Source of the DNA: Gemmatimonadota bacterium
Lineage (GTDB): Bacteria > Gemmatimonadota > Gemmatimonadetes > Gemmatimonadales > GWC2-71-9
Direction of reading: 5' to 3'
Length of the DNA: 59,116 nucleotides
NCBI GenBank assembly: GCA_022563595.1
Contig: JADFNB010000020.1
Location: 1 to 59,116 of the forward strand
Shown here: piece by piece, positions 31,949-40,930 of the stretch
Layout: every line of letters begins with the position of its first letter
How positions within the stretch are numbered: the stretch's first letter is position 1
Made by a program: the position numbers and the translations under genes
Notes under the pieces: generated by a model
What the model was told of the DNA's origin: nothing
The model's input: the letters and a program-made list of their open reading frames with translations, nothing else
The model's database searches: none

Positions 31949-33829
31949 CTAGCTCACCACCCCGTCCTGCTCGAGCCAGCGATACTCGTCCGCCAACACA
32001 CGCTGCGCCGTCTTGTAGATGGCCGCGTCGTCGTTGTCAAACATCCGGGCGAACCGGTCATCGATCCGCCGCCGAGCGACGCGGCAGAAGACCTCGGCAA
32101 GGTCGACCGCTGGGGCCGCATGCGCGCGGTCCTCGGCAGATTTACTCCTCCCGAGCTTGTGCGCGCGCACGCACGCCGCGGTCATCGCGAACAACTCGGC
32201 ACCTATTTCGACGAGACGTCCCAGCACGCTCTGTTTCTTCTCCAGCCCTGGACCGAAACGAACGATCGCATAGAACAGGTGCCGCGCCAGCTTGCGGGTC
32301 TTCCGGTCGATCCAGCGTATGTGCCTCGCGAGCTTGCCGAACTCGCCGTAGCGCGGCCAGCGTCCCCATCCGAGCCAGCGGGTGGGATACCACCATGCGT
32401 AGTGGAAGGCTACCCGGAAAAACGCGGCGAGCTTGGCGCCCGACGGCGCGTCCGGATCCACCAGCGCACCGGCGATCTTGAGGTGCCCGTCCACCGCCTC
32501 GCGTGCGATGAAGAGGCGCATGATCTCGCTGGATCCTTCGAAGATCATGTTGATACGGAAATCCCGCATCATCCGCTCCACCGGAATCGGCTCCTCGCCG
32601 CGCGACGCGAGCGACCACGCCGTCTCATATCCTCTGCCGCCCCGGATCTGGAGCGTGTCGTCGATGATCTCCCAGCCGCGTTCGGCATTCCACATCTTCG
32701 CGATTGCGGCCTCGAGCCGGATGTCGTAACCCGCGTCGTTCATGCGTGTGGCCAGATCGGAGACCGCGTCCATGGCGAAGGTATGGACGGCCGTGCGGCC
32801 GATCTTCTGGGCAACTGCATCGTGCTTGCCGATAGCCTGCCCCCACTGCACGCGCCCCGCCCCGAACTGGTGTCCGATATCGAGCGACCGCTTGGCCACC
32901 GCCGCCGAGATCGCGGGGATCGTCAGACGGCCGGTGTTCAGCGTGACCAGCGCCAGCTTGAGGCCTTTGCCTTCGCCGAGCAGGATATTCTCCTTTGGCA
33001 CCTTCACGTTGGTAAACCGCATCACGGCGTTCTCGATCCCTCCGAGCCCCATGAAATGGAGCCGCTGGACGATCTCGACGCCTTCCCATGCCGTCTCCAC
33101 GATGAACGCCGTGATACGGCGCTCGCCCGTCTTCGCCATCACTACCAGGATCTCGGCGATAGTCCCGTTGGTGCACCAGAGCTTCTCGCCGTTCAGGATG
33201 TAGTGCGTTCCGTCCTCCGAGAGTTCCGCCGTGGCGGATATCCGCGCGGGGTCGCTGCCGACGGCGGCTTCGGTCAATGCGAAGGCGCTGATCGCTCCTT
33301 TGGCGAGTCTCGGCAGGTACTTCCTCTTCTGCTCCGGAGTGCCGAACAGTTTGAGCGGTTGGGGAACGCCAATGGACTGGTGAGCCGACAGCAGGGTCGC
33401 GATGGAGCCGTCCACGCTGCCGATGAGCGCGACGGCACGGTTGTAGGTGATCTGGCTGAAGCCCAGCCCGCCGTATTCCTGCGGGATCTTGATCCCGAAG
33501 GCGCCGAGTTCTTTCAGACCGTCGATTACGTGTTGCGGTATCTTGCGGTCGCGGTCGATCTGGTCTGCGTCCACACGCTCCTTCATGAACTTCTCGACGC
33601 GCTCCAGCCAGACGGCGGCGCGCTGTTCCTCATCGGGATCGATGACCTCGGGATAAGGGTGAACCAGGTGCAGCAGCAGCCGGCCGTTGAATAGCTCTCG
33701 CACGAAGGAAGGCTTGGCCCACTCTTTCTCCCGTGCCGCTTCGGCGACTGCCCGGGCTTCTCTTTCGGTGACCCGATTCGTCTCTGCCGACCGGGCGCCG
33801 GTCGGAGAATCGGGAGCGATGGTCGTCAT
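31949..33829 (-). CDS. Acyl-CoA dehydrogenase family protein, long form
   Basis: 626 residues. The ACAD fold is clear: IPQEYGGLGFSQITYNRAVA (early helices), FALTEAAVGSDPARISATA (FAD/substrate loop), YILNGEKLWCTNG, QIRGGRGYETAW (FAD), and MIFEGSSEIMRLFIAREAVD with the probable catalytic Glu near residue 430. The extra C-terminal helical domain of about 150 residues (HYAWWYPTRWLGWGRWPRYG and onward) is as in VLCAD/ACAD9-type enzymes, so long-chain acyl-CoA is the likely substrate. It oxidises acyl-CoA to trans-2-enoyl-CoA, passing electrons to ETF. It is a single gene closed by a hairpin terminator. Confidence 0.92.
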   Translation of the reverse strand: MTTIAPDSPTGARSAETNRVTEREARAVAEAAREKEWAKPSFVRELFNGRLLLHLVHPYPEVIDPDEEQRAAVWLERVEKFMKERVDADQIDRDRKIPQHVIDGLKELGAFGIKIPQEYGGLGFSQITYNRAVALIGSVDGSIATLLSAHQSIGVPQPLKLFGTPEQKRKYLPRLAKGAISAFALTEAAVGSDPARISATAELSEDGTHYILNGEKLWCTNGTIAEILVVMAKTGERRITAFIVETAWEGVEIVQRLHFMGLGGIENAVMRFTNVKVPKENILLGEGKGLKLALVTLNTGRLTIPAISAAVAKRSLDIGHQFGAGRVQWGQAIGKHDAVAQKIGRTAVHTFAMDAVSDLATRMNDAGYDIRLEAAIAKMWNAERGWEIIDDTLQIRGGRGYETAWSLASRGEEPIPVERMMRDFRINMIFEGSSEIMRLFIAREAVDGHLKIAGALVDPDAPSGAKLAAFFRVAFHYAWWYPTRWLGWGRWPRYGEFGKLARHIRWIDRKTRKLARHLFYAIVRFGPGLEKKQSVLGRLVEIGAELFAMTAACVRAHKLGRSKSAEDRAHAAPAVDLAEVFCRVARRRIDDRFARMFDNDDAAIYKTAQRVLADEYRWLEQDGVVS

Positions 33830-34005
33830 ATAACCGAACCTCGTTGAATTCGTGGAGTTGCGGACGTATGGGCACGAACGATGGTCACTTGCCCATCGGC
33901 TCTGCGAAATATAACGGCCTTTCCTGGGGCGGCGTTCCGGGAAAACGGACGTGGAAACCGGGGACCGTTGCGCGCACCCCCTTCTTCTTGCCAGATTGCG
34001 GCGCG

Positions 34006-34659
34006 ATGACTAACGCCTCCACGCCCCAAGCGCTCTACCCGTCTCGCGCGGCGGCCGGTACCATGCTGGGTCGGCAGCTGTATCATCGGGTGACACCGCC
34101 TGTGCTGCTCCTCGGGATCACGCCTACCGGAGTCGAGATAGCGGCGGCCGCCGCCCAGGGCATCTCCGCGGCCTTCGACGTGATCGTCGGCGCTCATATC
34201 CGCCTCGACGGTCATGGGATAATTGGCGCGATCGCCGAAGACGGAGACGCCGTGATTGACCGGGGGTTCGAGCCCGGGTTCAGCCTGCTGGATACCCTCA
34301 ATGAGGCGATCGACCGCGCCCGCCGGGCGGTGAAATCCGAGCGGTTGCTGTTCCGCGGTCAGCGCCAGATTCGCGCGCTCGGCGAGCAGACCGTGATAGT
34401 GATCGACGGCTATGTCACGTCCCCCTGGAAACTGCTCGCCTCGGCTGAAACGGCGCTCGCGCTCGGCGCCGGTCGCGTCGTGGCTGCCGCGGCCGTCGCT
34501 ACCCAGACCGCAAAGGAGCGCGTGAGTGCTCACAAGGTCGACTTCGTCTGTCCGACCGTCGTGCTCGACGATGCGGGTCATCCAATGCCGTTCGGCGACC
34601 CACAGGAGCCCAGTGCGGAACGGCTGCGCAGCATCGTGGTGGCGCGACAGGCGGCATAG
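34006..34659 (+). CDS. Phosphoribosyltransferase-like protein with altered PRPP loop
   Basis: 217 residues from ATG 34006. The order of elements fits type I PRTase-like proteins seen next to dienelactone hydrolase or erythromycin-esterase genes: TPPVLLLGITPTGVEIAAAA, FDVIVGAHIRLDG, then AIDRARRAVKSERLLFRGQR, TVIVIDGYVTSPWKLLASAE, AGRVVAAAAVATQTAKERV. The PRPP-binding loop is normally D-D-G-x-A-T-G; here it reads IDGYVTSPW, so catalysis is doubtful. The upstream in-frame ATG 33844 only adds residues from the divergent promoter region. Its end overlaps the PIG-L start by 47 bases. Confidence 0.6.
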   Translation: MTNASTPQALYPSRAAAGTMLGRQLYHRVTPPVLLLGITPTGVEIAAAAAQGISAAFDVIVGAHIRLDGHGIIGAIAEDGDAVIDRGFEPGFSLLDTLNEAIDRARRAVKSERLLFRGQRQIRALGEQTVIVIDGYVTSPWKLLASAETALALGAGRVVAAAAVATQTAKERVSAHKVDFVCPTVVLDDAGHPMPFGDPQEPSAERLRSIVVARQAA

Positions 34660-37207
34660 GATCGTCGTCTCCCTTTTCCTTCTATTATTAGCCCTCGCCG
34701 CGCCCCCACTCGCGGCGGCACAGCTCACGCCGCCGTCCACCGGCGGAGTCGCGCGGCTCGACCGGCTGCTGCATCGACTGGCCGGGGCGCAGCGCGTCCT
34801 GGTGATCGGGGCGCATCCGGACGACGAGGACACGGCGTTGCTCGCCCTCGTGTCGCGGGGCTACGGCGCCGACGCGGCGTACCTCTCACTTTCGCGGGGA
34901 GAGGGCGGCCAGAACCTGATCGGCGACGAACTGGGCATCGCGCTCGGGCTGATCCGCTCGCGCGAGCTGGAGAGCGCCCGAGCCATCGACGGCGCGCGGC
35001 AGTTCTTCACCCGTGCCTACGATTTCGGCTACACGCGCTCGCTCGAGGAGACGCAACGCTTCTGGCTGCCTGACTCGATCCTCAAGGACGTCGTGCGCGT
35101 CGTGCGGCTGTTCCGCCCGCACGTCATCGTCACGGTGTTCTCCGGCACGCCGCGAGACGGTCATGGACAGCACCAGATGGCTGGCGTGATGGCCCGGCGG
35201 GCCTTCGCGGTGGCCGGTGATGCAACCGTTTTCCCGGAGTTGGCGGGCGAAGAAGGCCTGCAACCATGGACCGCGCTCAAGCTGTACCGGTCGACCCGGT
35301 TCAACCGGACCGGGACGACGCTCGTCCTGCCCACCGGCGGCCTCGATCCCCATTCCGGCAGGTCATACCAGCAGATCGCCATGGCAAGTCGCAGCCGGCA
35401 CCGTTCACAGGACTTCGGTGTGGTGCAGCGGACCGGGCCTGGCGAAACGCGTCTGCGCCTGGTCGAAAGCCGGGTGGCAGCACCGGCCGCCGAGACCGGA
35501 CTGTTCGACGGGATCCCGCCGGACACGGGCTGGATGGCATCATTCGCCGATTCGCTGCGACACACCCTATCACCTACGCTGATGGGCGAGTTGGTCCCTG
35601 CGCTCGCGGCGGCGCTCCGTCGTATTCAGGGACGGCGGCCCGCCGCACTGACTGCGTACGACCCGCCGAGCGGCCCGGAACGCCTGCTGCACGAGGCGAT
35701 AGCCGTGGCCGCCGGATTGGTTCTCGACGTACTCGCGCCGCAGGCGACAATGATTCCGGGCGACTCGCTCGATGTCGAGGTGAGACTGTACAATGCGGGC
35801 TCGGCCGAGATCTCCATGGCGGCGGCCGCGATCCGCGGGACCGTGAGCGATCACGCGCTCGTGTTGCTCGACGCCACTATCCCGCCCGGAACGGAGCGCA
35901 CCGTACGGTTGACGATCACGGTGCCGCCGGACGCGACGCCTACCCAACCGTACTTTCTCGCGAGAGCCGCCGTGGGCGCTCTGTACGATTGGAGCGCGGC
36001 ACCCCCGGCCGTGCGTGGCCTGCCGTTCGAGCCACCCATCCTGCGTGGCGAAGTCCTGCTCCGGATCGCGGACACGTGGATCTACCTCGCACGGGAGGCT
36101 ACCTACCGTTACGCTAATCCGGCGATCGGTGAGATCAGGGAACCCCTGCGGGTGGTTCCCCGTATCGCGGTGCGGCTGAGCCCGGGGCGACTGGTCTGGT
36201 CGACCGAGGGTCCGGCAACGCAAACCTTCACGGTGACGCTGGAACTCCACGGCGCCAAACCCGTTGCAGGGATCTTGCAGCTGGAGACCGGTCGGTGGAG
36301 AGCACCGGATCCTCAGGAGTTCAGCCTGAGTGGGGCAGGGGAGCGCCGCCAGTTCAGCTTCACCGTGCGGCGTCCGGCGACGGTGGACCACGCGGATCAG
36401 GTATTCCGGGCGGTGGCGCGGACAACGGACGGCGAGAGGTACGGATCGGCGGTGAGGGTTCTGGCGTATCCCCATACCCGCCCGACGCAATGGGTGGTTC
36501 CCGCCGAGAGCCGGGTTCGGGTAGCCCACATCACCCTCCCGAGTCTCCGCGCCATCGGTTACGTGCGCGGCGCGTCCGATCGTGTGCCGGAGGCCCTCCA
36601 GCGGATCGGGCTGCCCGTGGAGATCATCGATCCGGCGGCACTCGCAGGCGGCGATCTCTCAACCTTCGACGTGATCGTCGTCGGCGCCCGTGCCTACGAG
36701 ACGGACACAGCGCTCACGCGCTATAATGCGCGACTGCTGGACTACGCCCGAGCGGGCGGACGGCTCGTCGTGCAGTACCAACAGTACGCGTTCAGCCGCG
36801 GCGAGTATGCGCCGTTCCCACTCGACATAGTGCGGCCGCACGATCGCATCACCGACGAAACATCGCCGGTGACGATGCTCGACCCGGAACACCCGGTCTT
36901 CAACTTCCCGAATCCCATCACCGATTCGGATTGGGACGATTGGCCGCAGGAACGAGGACTCTACTTCCCCACTACATGGGATGATGCGTACGCCCCGCTC
37001 CTGGAGATGCGGGACCCCGACCGGGCACCCGTCCGCGGCGGGCTCCTGGTGGCACCGCTGGGACGGGGAGTATACGTCTACACCGGCCTGAGTTTCTTCC
37101 GGGCTCTCCCGGCCGGCACGCCGGGCGCGTATCGGCTGTTCATGAATCTGCTTGCGTTGGGGAGGATGGAAGGATGGAAGGATGGAAAGAATGGAAGGAT
37201 AGAATGA
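34613..37207 (+). CDS. Secreted PIG-L family deacetylase, multidomain
   Basis: 864 residues from GTG 34613. An n-region WRDRRHR and hydrophobic core VVSLFLLLLALAAPPLAAAQ make a signal peptide. The PIG-L/LmbE zinc motif is GAHPDDED (His68, Asp70, Asp71) with HGQH (His184, His187) as further ligands; the family removes acetyl groups from GlcNAc-type sugars. The C-terminal 450 residues hold beta domains (DVEVRLYNAGSAEISMAAAA, an NPCBM/CARDB-like Ig fold) and a final ThuA/GATase-like domain (DVIVVGARAYETD). The last 15 residues (GRMEGWKDGKNGRIE) are translated minisatellite. The stop overlaps the next gene (ATGA). The start is uncertain: no ATG lies before the signal peptide. Confidence 0.85.
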   Translation: MRNGCAASWWRDRRHRIVVSLFLLLLALAAPPLAAAQLTPPSTGGVARLDRLLHRLAGAQRVLVIGAHPDDEDTALLALVSRGYGADAAYLSLSRGEGGQNLIGDELGIALGLIRSRELESARAIDGARQFFTRAYDFGYTRSLEETQRFWLPDSILKDVVRVVRLFRPHVIVTVFSGTPRDGHGQHQMAGVMARRAFAVAGDATVFPELAGEEGLQPWTALKLYRSTRFNRTGTTLVLPTGGLDPHSGRSYQQIAMASRSRHRSQDFGVVQRTGPGETRLRLVESRVAAPAAETGLFDGIPPDTGWMASFADSLRHTLSPTLMGELVPALAAALRRIQGRRPAALTAYDPPSGPERLLHEAIAVAAGLVLDVLAPQATMIPGDSLDVEVRLYNAGSAEISMAAAAIRGTVSDHALVLLDATIPPGTERTVRLTITVPPDATPTQPYFLARAAVGALYDWSAAPPAVRGLPFEPPILRGEVLLRIADTWIYLAREATYRYANPAIGEIREPLRVVPRIAVRLSPGRLVWSTEGPATQTFTVTLELHGAKPVAGILQLETGRWRAPDPQEFSLSGAGERRQFSFTVRRPATVDHADQVFRAVARTTDGERYGSAVRVLAYPHTRPTQWVVPAESRVRVAHITLPSLRAIGYVRGASDRVPEALQRIGLPVEIIDPAALAGGDLSTFDVIVVGARAYETDTALTRYNARLLDYARAGGRLVVQYQQYAFSRGEYAPFPLDIVRPHDRITDETSPVTMLDPEHPVFNFPNPITDSDWDDWPQERGLYFPTTWDDAYAPLLEMRDPDRAPVRGGLLVAPLGRGVYVYTGLSFFRALPAGTPGAYRLFMNLLALGRMEGWKDGKNGRIE

Positions 37208-37260
37208 GAGTCTCCGCCGGGTCAGAATACCGTTCCATCCTTCTACCCTTCCATCTTTCG
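37161..37260. repeat. GGAAGGATGG minisatellite, copy 2, with inverted piece
   Basis: Positions 37161-37204 are tandem GGATGGAAGGATGGAAAG units; 37231-37260 is the reverse complement wording (CCATCCTTCTACCCTTCC). The direct part encodes the tail of the PIG-L protein and supplies GGAAGG upstream of the next ATG. The inverted part encodes SILLPFHLSIL, the core of the next protein's signal peptide. Confidence 0.85.
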
Positions 37261-38262
37261 ATCCTGTTCGCAGCCGCGGTATCCTGCTCCGACGGCCGCA
37301 CGCCGCTCGTGGTGTACTCGCCCCACGGTCGCGATCTCCTCTTGCTCGCGGAGCGGACCTTCGAGACTCTGTATCCGGATGTCGACCTGCGCTGGCTCGA
37401 CATGGGTTCTCAGGATGTGCTCGACCGGGTGCGGTCGGAACGCGTCAACCCCCAAGCGGACGTCTGGTTCGGTGGGCCGTCGAGTCTCTTCCAGCGTGCC
37501 GCGGAAGATTCGCTGCTGGTGCCGTACCGCCCGTCGTGGGCGGCGCTCACCCACGAGCGCGGGCACGGGCCGAACGATCTCTACTTCGCCGCGTATGAGA
37601 CGCCGGCCGTCATCGCCTACAATTCCGATGCGCTGTCCGATTCGGACGCGCCACGTGACTGGGAAGATGTGCTGGATCCTCGATGGCGGGGCGAGCTCGT
37701 GATCCGTGATCCGATCGCGTCCGGTACGATGCGCGCCATCTTCGGCATGGTAGTGCAGCGGAGCCTGCGTGCCACCGGCGATACGGCTGCCGGCTTCCGC
37801 TGGTTGCGGCGCCTCGACGCGCAGACGAGAGAGTACGTGTTCAATCCGGCGATGCTGCACCAGAAGCTGATTCGGCGGGAGGGTGTGCTGACGTTGTGGG
37901 ACCTGCCGGACATTCTCGTCGAACGCAGCAAAGGCCAGCCGTTCGGCTTCCGGCTGCCGACGAGCGGAACCCCGGTCATCCAGGACGGGATCGCGCTGAT
38001 CCGCGGCGGCAGGACACCCGAGGTCGCAAAGCGGTTCATCGAATGGGTTGGCTCGCCTGAGGGCCAATTGCTCGCCGCCCGCGAGGTCTTCCGGCTGCCG
38101 GTCCGCCTGGATCTTCCCCACGATTCGCTGCCGGATTGGGTCAGTACGGTACGGGCCGCGTTGGTGGTCGAGCCGATGGATTGGGAACTGCTCGGACGAG
38201 AGGGCGCCGGGTGGATGACCTACTGGGACAGGCACGTGCGGGGGCGCGGGGCGCGCCAGTGA
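37204..38262 (+). CDS. ABC transporter substrate-binding lipoprotein (iron/FbpA type)
   Basis: 352 residues. Lipobox Cys28 (ILFAAAVSCSD). The mature protein starts LVVYSPHGRDLLLLAERTFE, matching family 1 binding proteins for Fe(III), phosphonate or polyamine (ADVWFGGPSSLFQRAAEDSL, LYFAAYETPAVIAYNSD, DWEDVLDPRWRGELVIRDP, and EWVGSPEGQLLAAREVFRLP). It captures the ligand at the outer face of the inner membrane and hands it to the two-domain permease encoded two genes downstream. ATG 37204 overlaps the PIG-L stop and is preceded by GGAAGG from the minisatellite. Its TGA overlaps the ATPase GTG. Confidence 0.87.
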   Translation: MRVSAGSEYRSILLPFHLSILFAAAVSCSDGRTPLVVYSPHGRDLLLLAERTFETLYPDVDLRWLDMGSQDVLDRVRSERVNPQADVWFGGPSSLFQRAAEDSLLVPYRPSWAALTHERGHGPNDLYFAAYETPAVIAYNSDALSDSDAPRDWEDVLDPRWRGELVIRDPIASGTMRAIFGMVVQRSLRATGDTAAGFRWLRRLDAQTREYVFNPAMLHQKLIRREGVLTLWDLPDILVERSKGQPFGFRLPTSGTPVIQDGIALIRGGRTPEVAKRFIEWVGSPEGQLLAAREVFRLPVRLDLPHDSLPDWVSTVRAALVVEPMDWELLGREGAGWMTYWDRHVRGRGARQ

Positions 38263-39293
38263 CGGACGGCGCGTTTCTCGAACTGCGCCGTCTCACGAAA
38301 CGGTTCGGCGACCACGCTGCCGTACGCGATCTCTCGCTGAGCGTCCCGCGCGGCTCATTACTGGCGTTGCTGGGCCCGAGCGGCAGCGGGAAGACGACGA
38401 CACTGCGCTTGCTGGCAGGTTTCGAGGTGCCCGACAGCGGGAGCGTGGTGGTCGAGGGTCAAGATATGACCGGGCTGCCACCCGCCGCCCGCAGGTTTGG
38501 GATGGTGTTCCAGCATTACGCTCTCTTCCCCCATCTCAACGTGTTCGAGAACGTGGCATTCGGTTTGAGCGGCCGCGGCGATGTCGCCGACCGCGTCCGC
38601 ACGATGCTGGAACTGGTGGATCTGCCGGGGTTCGGTTCGCGAACCGTAGATCAACTCTCGGGCGGCCAGCAACAACGCGTCGCGCTGGCACGGGCGCTGG
38701 CCCCGGAGCCACGCCTGCTTCTGCTCGACGAGCCGCTGTCCAATCTGGATCCGGCCCTGCGGGATCGGACACGTCGCGAGCTTAGGTCCGCGCTCCGCAA
38801 GGTCGGTATCACCAGCGTGCTCGTCACTCACGACCAAGATGAGGCGTTCGCGCTCGGTGATCTGGTGGCCGTGCTGCGGGACGGCGAGCTGCACCAGGTA
38901 GGCACGCCGCCCGATGTGTACGAGCGACCTGCCACCGAGTTCGTTGCCACCTTCGTGGGACGCGCCGGGGTGCTCCGGGGCGAGGTCGTCGAGGACGGGC
39001 GCGTGCGAGTTGCCGGCGGTCCGGTGTGGACGGTCACGTCACCGACGCCCCTGGAACCCGGGCAGGCGGTCCAGGTCATCGTCAGGCCCGAGGTGGCGCG
39101 CTTCACCGATTCTGGCGGTGTGGCCGGTCGTGTGCGGGCCCGCACTTACTTGGGAGGGCGGGCGGTGTTCGAGGTCGAAACGGAGGCGGGCGTGCTCGAG
39201 GTCGAGGCGGCGGCTCGCGCCGCCGATGTGGGAGACAATGTGCAGGTCAGCGCCGAACATGCCCACGCCTTCCCCCGGCAGGAACCGAAATGA
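38259..39293 (+). CDS. ABC transporter ATP-binding protein (FbpC/PotA type)
   Basis: 344 residues. Walker A GPSGSGKTTT (39-48), Q-loop FGMVFQHYALFPHL, signature QLSGGQQQRVALARAL (132-147), Walker B LLLLDEPLSNLD, H-loop VTHDQDEA (His191), and a C-terminal TOBE domain (about 240-344, PGQAVQVIVRPEVARF). It powers the importer of the adjacent binding protein and permease. GTG start inside the preceding stop; its stop overlaps the permease ATG. The complete, tightly coupled set of three suggests equal expression. Confidence 0.95.
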   Translation: MTDGAFLELRRLTKRFGDHAAVRDLSLSVPRGSLLALLGPSGSGKTTTLRLLAGFEVPDSGSVVVEGQDMTGLPPAARRFGMVFQHYALFPHLNVFENVAFGLSGRGDVADRVRTMLELVDLPGFGSRTVDQLSGGQQQRVALARALAPEPRLLLLDEPLSNLDPALRDRTRRELRSALRKVGITSVLVTHDQDEAFALGDLVAVLRDGELHQVGTPPDVYERPATEFVATFVGRAGVLRGEVVEDGRVRVAGGPVWTVTSPTPLEPGQAVQVIVRPEVARFTDSGGVAGRVRARTYLGGRAVFEVETEAGVLEVEAAARAADVGDNVQVSAEHAHAFPRQEPK

Positions 39294-40930
39294 AGCGATC
39301 CCGCGGCGGGCTACTCCTCACGCTGGTGCTCATCTGGCTGGTGGTCTATCCCCTCGCGTTGGTATTCGTGGCGAGCGTGCGTGGTGAGGCCGGGTGGACG
39401 CTCGAGCACGTCCGTGCGTTCGTCACGCAGCCGCAGGAATGGAACGCGCTCTGGGGTAGCCTGTGGATCTCACTCGCCAGTGTGGTGCTCGCCGGCGTGA
39501 TCGGCGTACCGCTGGCGTTCGTGTTCGAACGGCTCGAGTTTCCGGGCAGGCGGCTGCTCGGCGCGCTCGTGGCGTTGCCTGTGGTCATGCCGCCACTGGT
39601 GGGAGTGATCGCGTTTCTCTTTCTCTACGGCGAGAGCGGGATAGTACCGCGGGTAATCGGCGTGGTGCTTGGACTCGACCGATCCCCGTGGCGGCTCCAC
39701 GGGGCGGGCGCGATTCTGCTGGTTCACGCGTACTCGATGTACGTGTACTTCTACCTGTTCTCCCGTGCAGGGCTCGCCCGGCTGGACGAGTCGATGGTCG
39801 AGGCGGCGGCTTCGCTCGGCGCGTCGCGGTGGAAGACGCTGCGCCGCGTAACCGTGCCACTATTGCGACCCCAGATCGCGGCGGCGGCGCTCCTCACGTT
39901 CATGACGTCGCTCGGCTCTTTCAGCGCGCCGTACATCTTTGGGGGCGGTTTCCGGGTGATGACCACCCAGATCGTCAACACCAAGCTGCTCGAGCATGAA
40001 GAGCTGGCGATGGTCCAAACGGTCTCGCTAGCCGTCGTGGCGTTCATCGGGCTGTGGTTGCTGCAACGGACCCGCGGGACGCGATCGGTGGCGGTGATGT
40101 CGAAGGGCCAGCCGCCCAAGGCCCAGGTCATCCGCCGGCCGCTCGCGCGCTGGACGGCGGCGGGTCTGGGATGGGCGTTGGCAGCTGTGCTGCTGCTGCC
40201 GCATGCGACACTGATTCTCGTCTCCCTCGTTCCGCTCGGTTCGTGGACGACGCAGATCTTCCCTCCGGCGTACACCGTCGGGAACTACGTGGCGCTGCTG
40301 AGCGAACCCGAGCGTCTCCGTCCCCTGGTCAACTCCCTCTGGATGGCCGCCGTGGCCACGGCGGGCGTGATCCTGCTCTCGCTCTGGGCCGGTCGCCTGG
40401 TCGTGCAGCGGAAGGTACGGCTGGCAAAGACGATCGAGCTGCTCACCAACGTCCCCTGGGCGGTGCCGGGCACGGTGCTCGCCATCGCGCTGGCGACGAT
40501 GTTCAGCGTCCACGCCCCCGCGGTCGGTCGGGTGATCCTGGTGGGAACGGTCGTGATCCTTCCGCTGGCATATCTCGTACGGAACGTACCGATAGCTGCG
40601 GGGTCTGTTCTGGCGGGGTTTCGACAGCTCGACCCATCGCTCGACGAGGCAGCGGTGTCGCTTGGCGCGGGGCGGGTCCGCACGCTGGTTCGCATCACGG
40701 TCCCCCTCCTGCGTCCCGCCATCTTCGCGGGTGCAGCGCTCGCGTTCGTCACCGCGCTCGGTGATTTCGTCACGTCCATCTTACTGTATACCTTCGACAC
40801 ACGCCCCATCTCGATTGAGATCCTTTCCCTGCTGCGCCAGCCCGACATAGGTAGCGCCGCCGCGTACGGCGTCGTGCTGATGCTGATCTCGGCGGGTGCG
40901 ATGGCGATAGGCATCCGTTTTTTTAGATGA
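39290..40930 (+). CDS. ABC transporter permease, two fused domains (FbpB type)
   Basis: 546 residues with about 12 hydrophobic spans in two homologous halves. Each half has an EAA loop that contacts the ATPase: EAAASLGASRWKTLRRVTVP (first) and EAAVSLGAGRVRTLVRITVP (second). This fused arrangement is typical of Fe(III) permeases. It starts at ATG 39290, overlapping the ATPase stop. An in-frame ATG far upstream lies inside the ATPase gene and is rejected. Its stop overlaps the MFS start. Confidence 0.93.
   Translation: MKRSRGGLLLTLVLIWLVVYPLALVFVASVRGEAGWTLEHVRAFVTQPQEWNALWGSLWISLASVVLAGVIGVPLAFVFERLEFPGRRLLGALVALPVVMPPLVGVIAFLFLYGESGIVPRVIGVVLGLDRSPWRLHGAGAILLVHAYSMYVYFYLFSRAGLARLDESMVEAAASLGASRWKTLRRVTVPLLRPQIAAAALLTFMTSLGSFSAPYIFGGGFRVMTTQIVNTKLLEHEELAMVQTVSLAVVAFIGLWLLQRTRGTRSVAVMSKGQPPKAQVIRRPLARWTAAGLGWALAAVLLLPHATLILVSLVPLGSWTTQIFPPAYTVGNYVALLSEPERLRPLVNSLWMAAVATAGVILLSLWAGRLVVQRKVRLAKTIELLTNVPWAVPGTVLAIALATMFSVHAPAVGRVILVGTVVILPLAYLVRNVPIAAGSVLAGFRQLDPSLDEAAVSLGAGRVRTLVRITVPLLRPAIFAGAALAFVTALGDFVTSILLYTFDTRPISIEILSLLRQPDIGSAAAYGVVLMLISAGAMAIGIRFFR

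Noticed and set aside
31868-33694. 608-residue plus-strand open frame
   Set aside because: Shadow of the acyl-CoA dehydrogenase, whose motifs are clear on the other strand.
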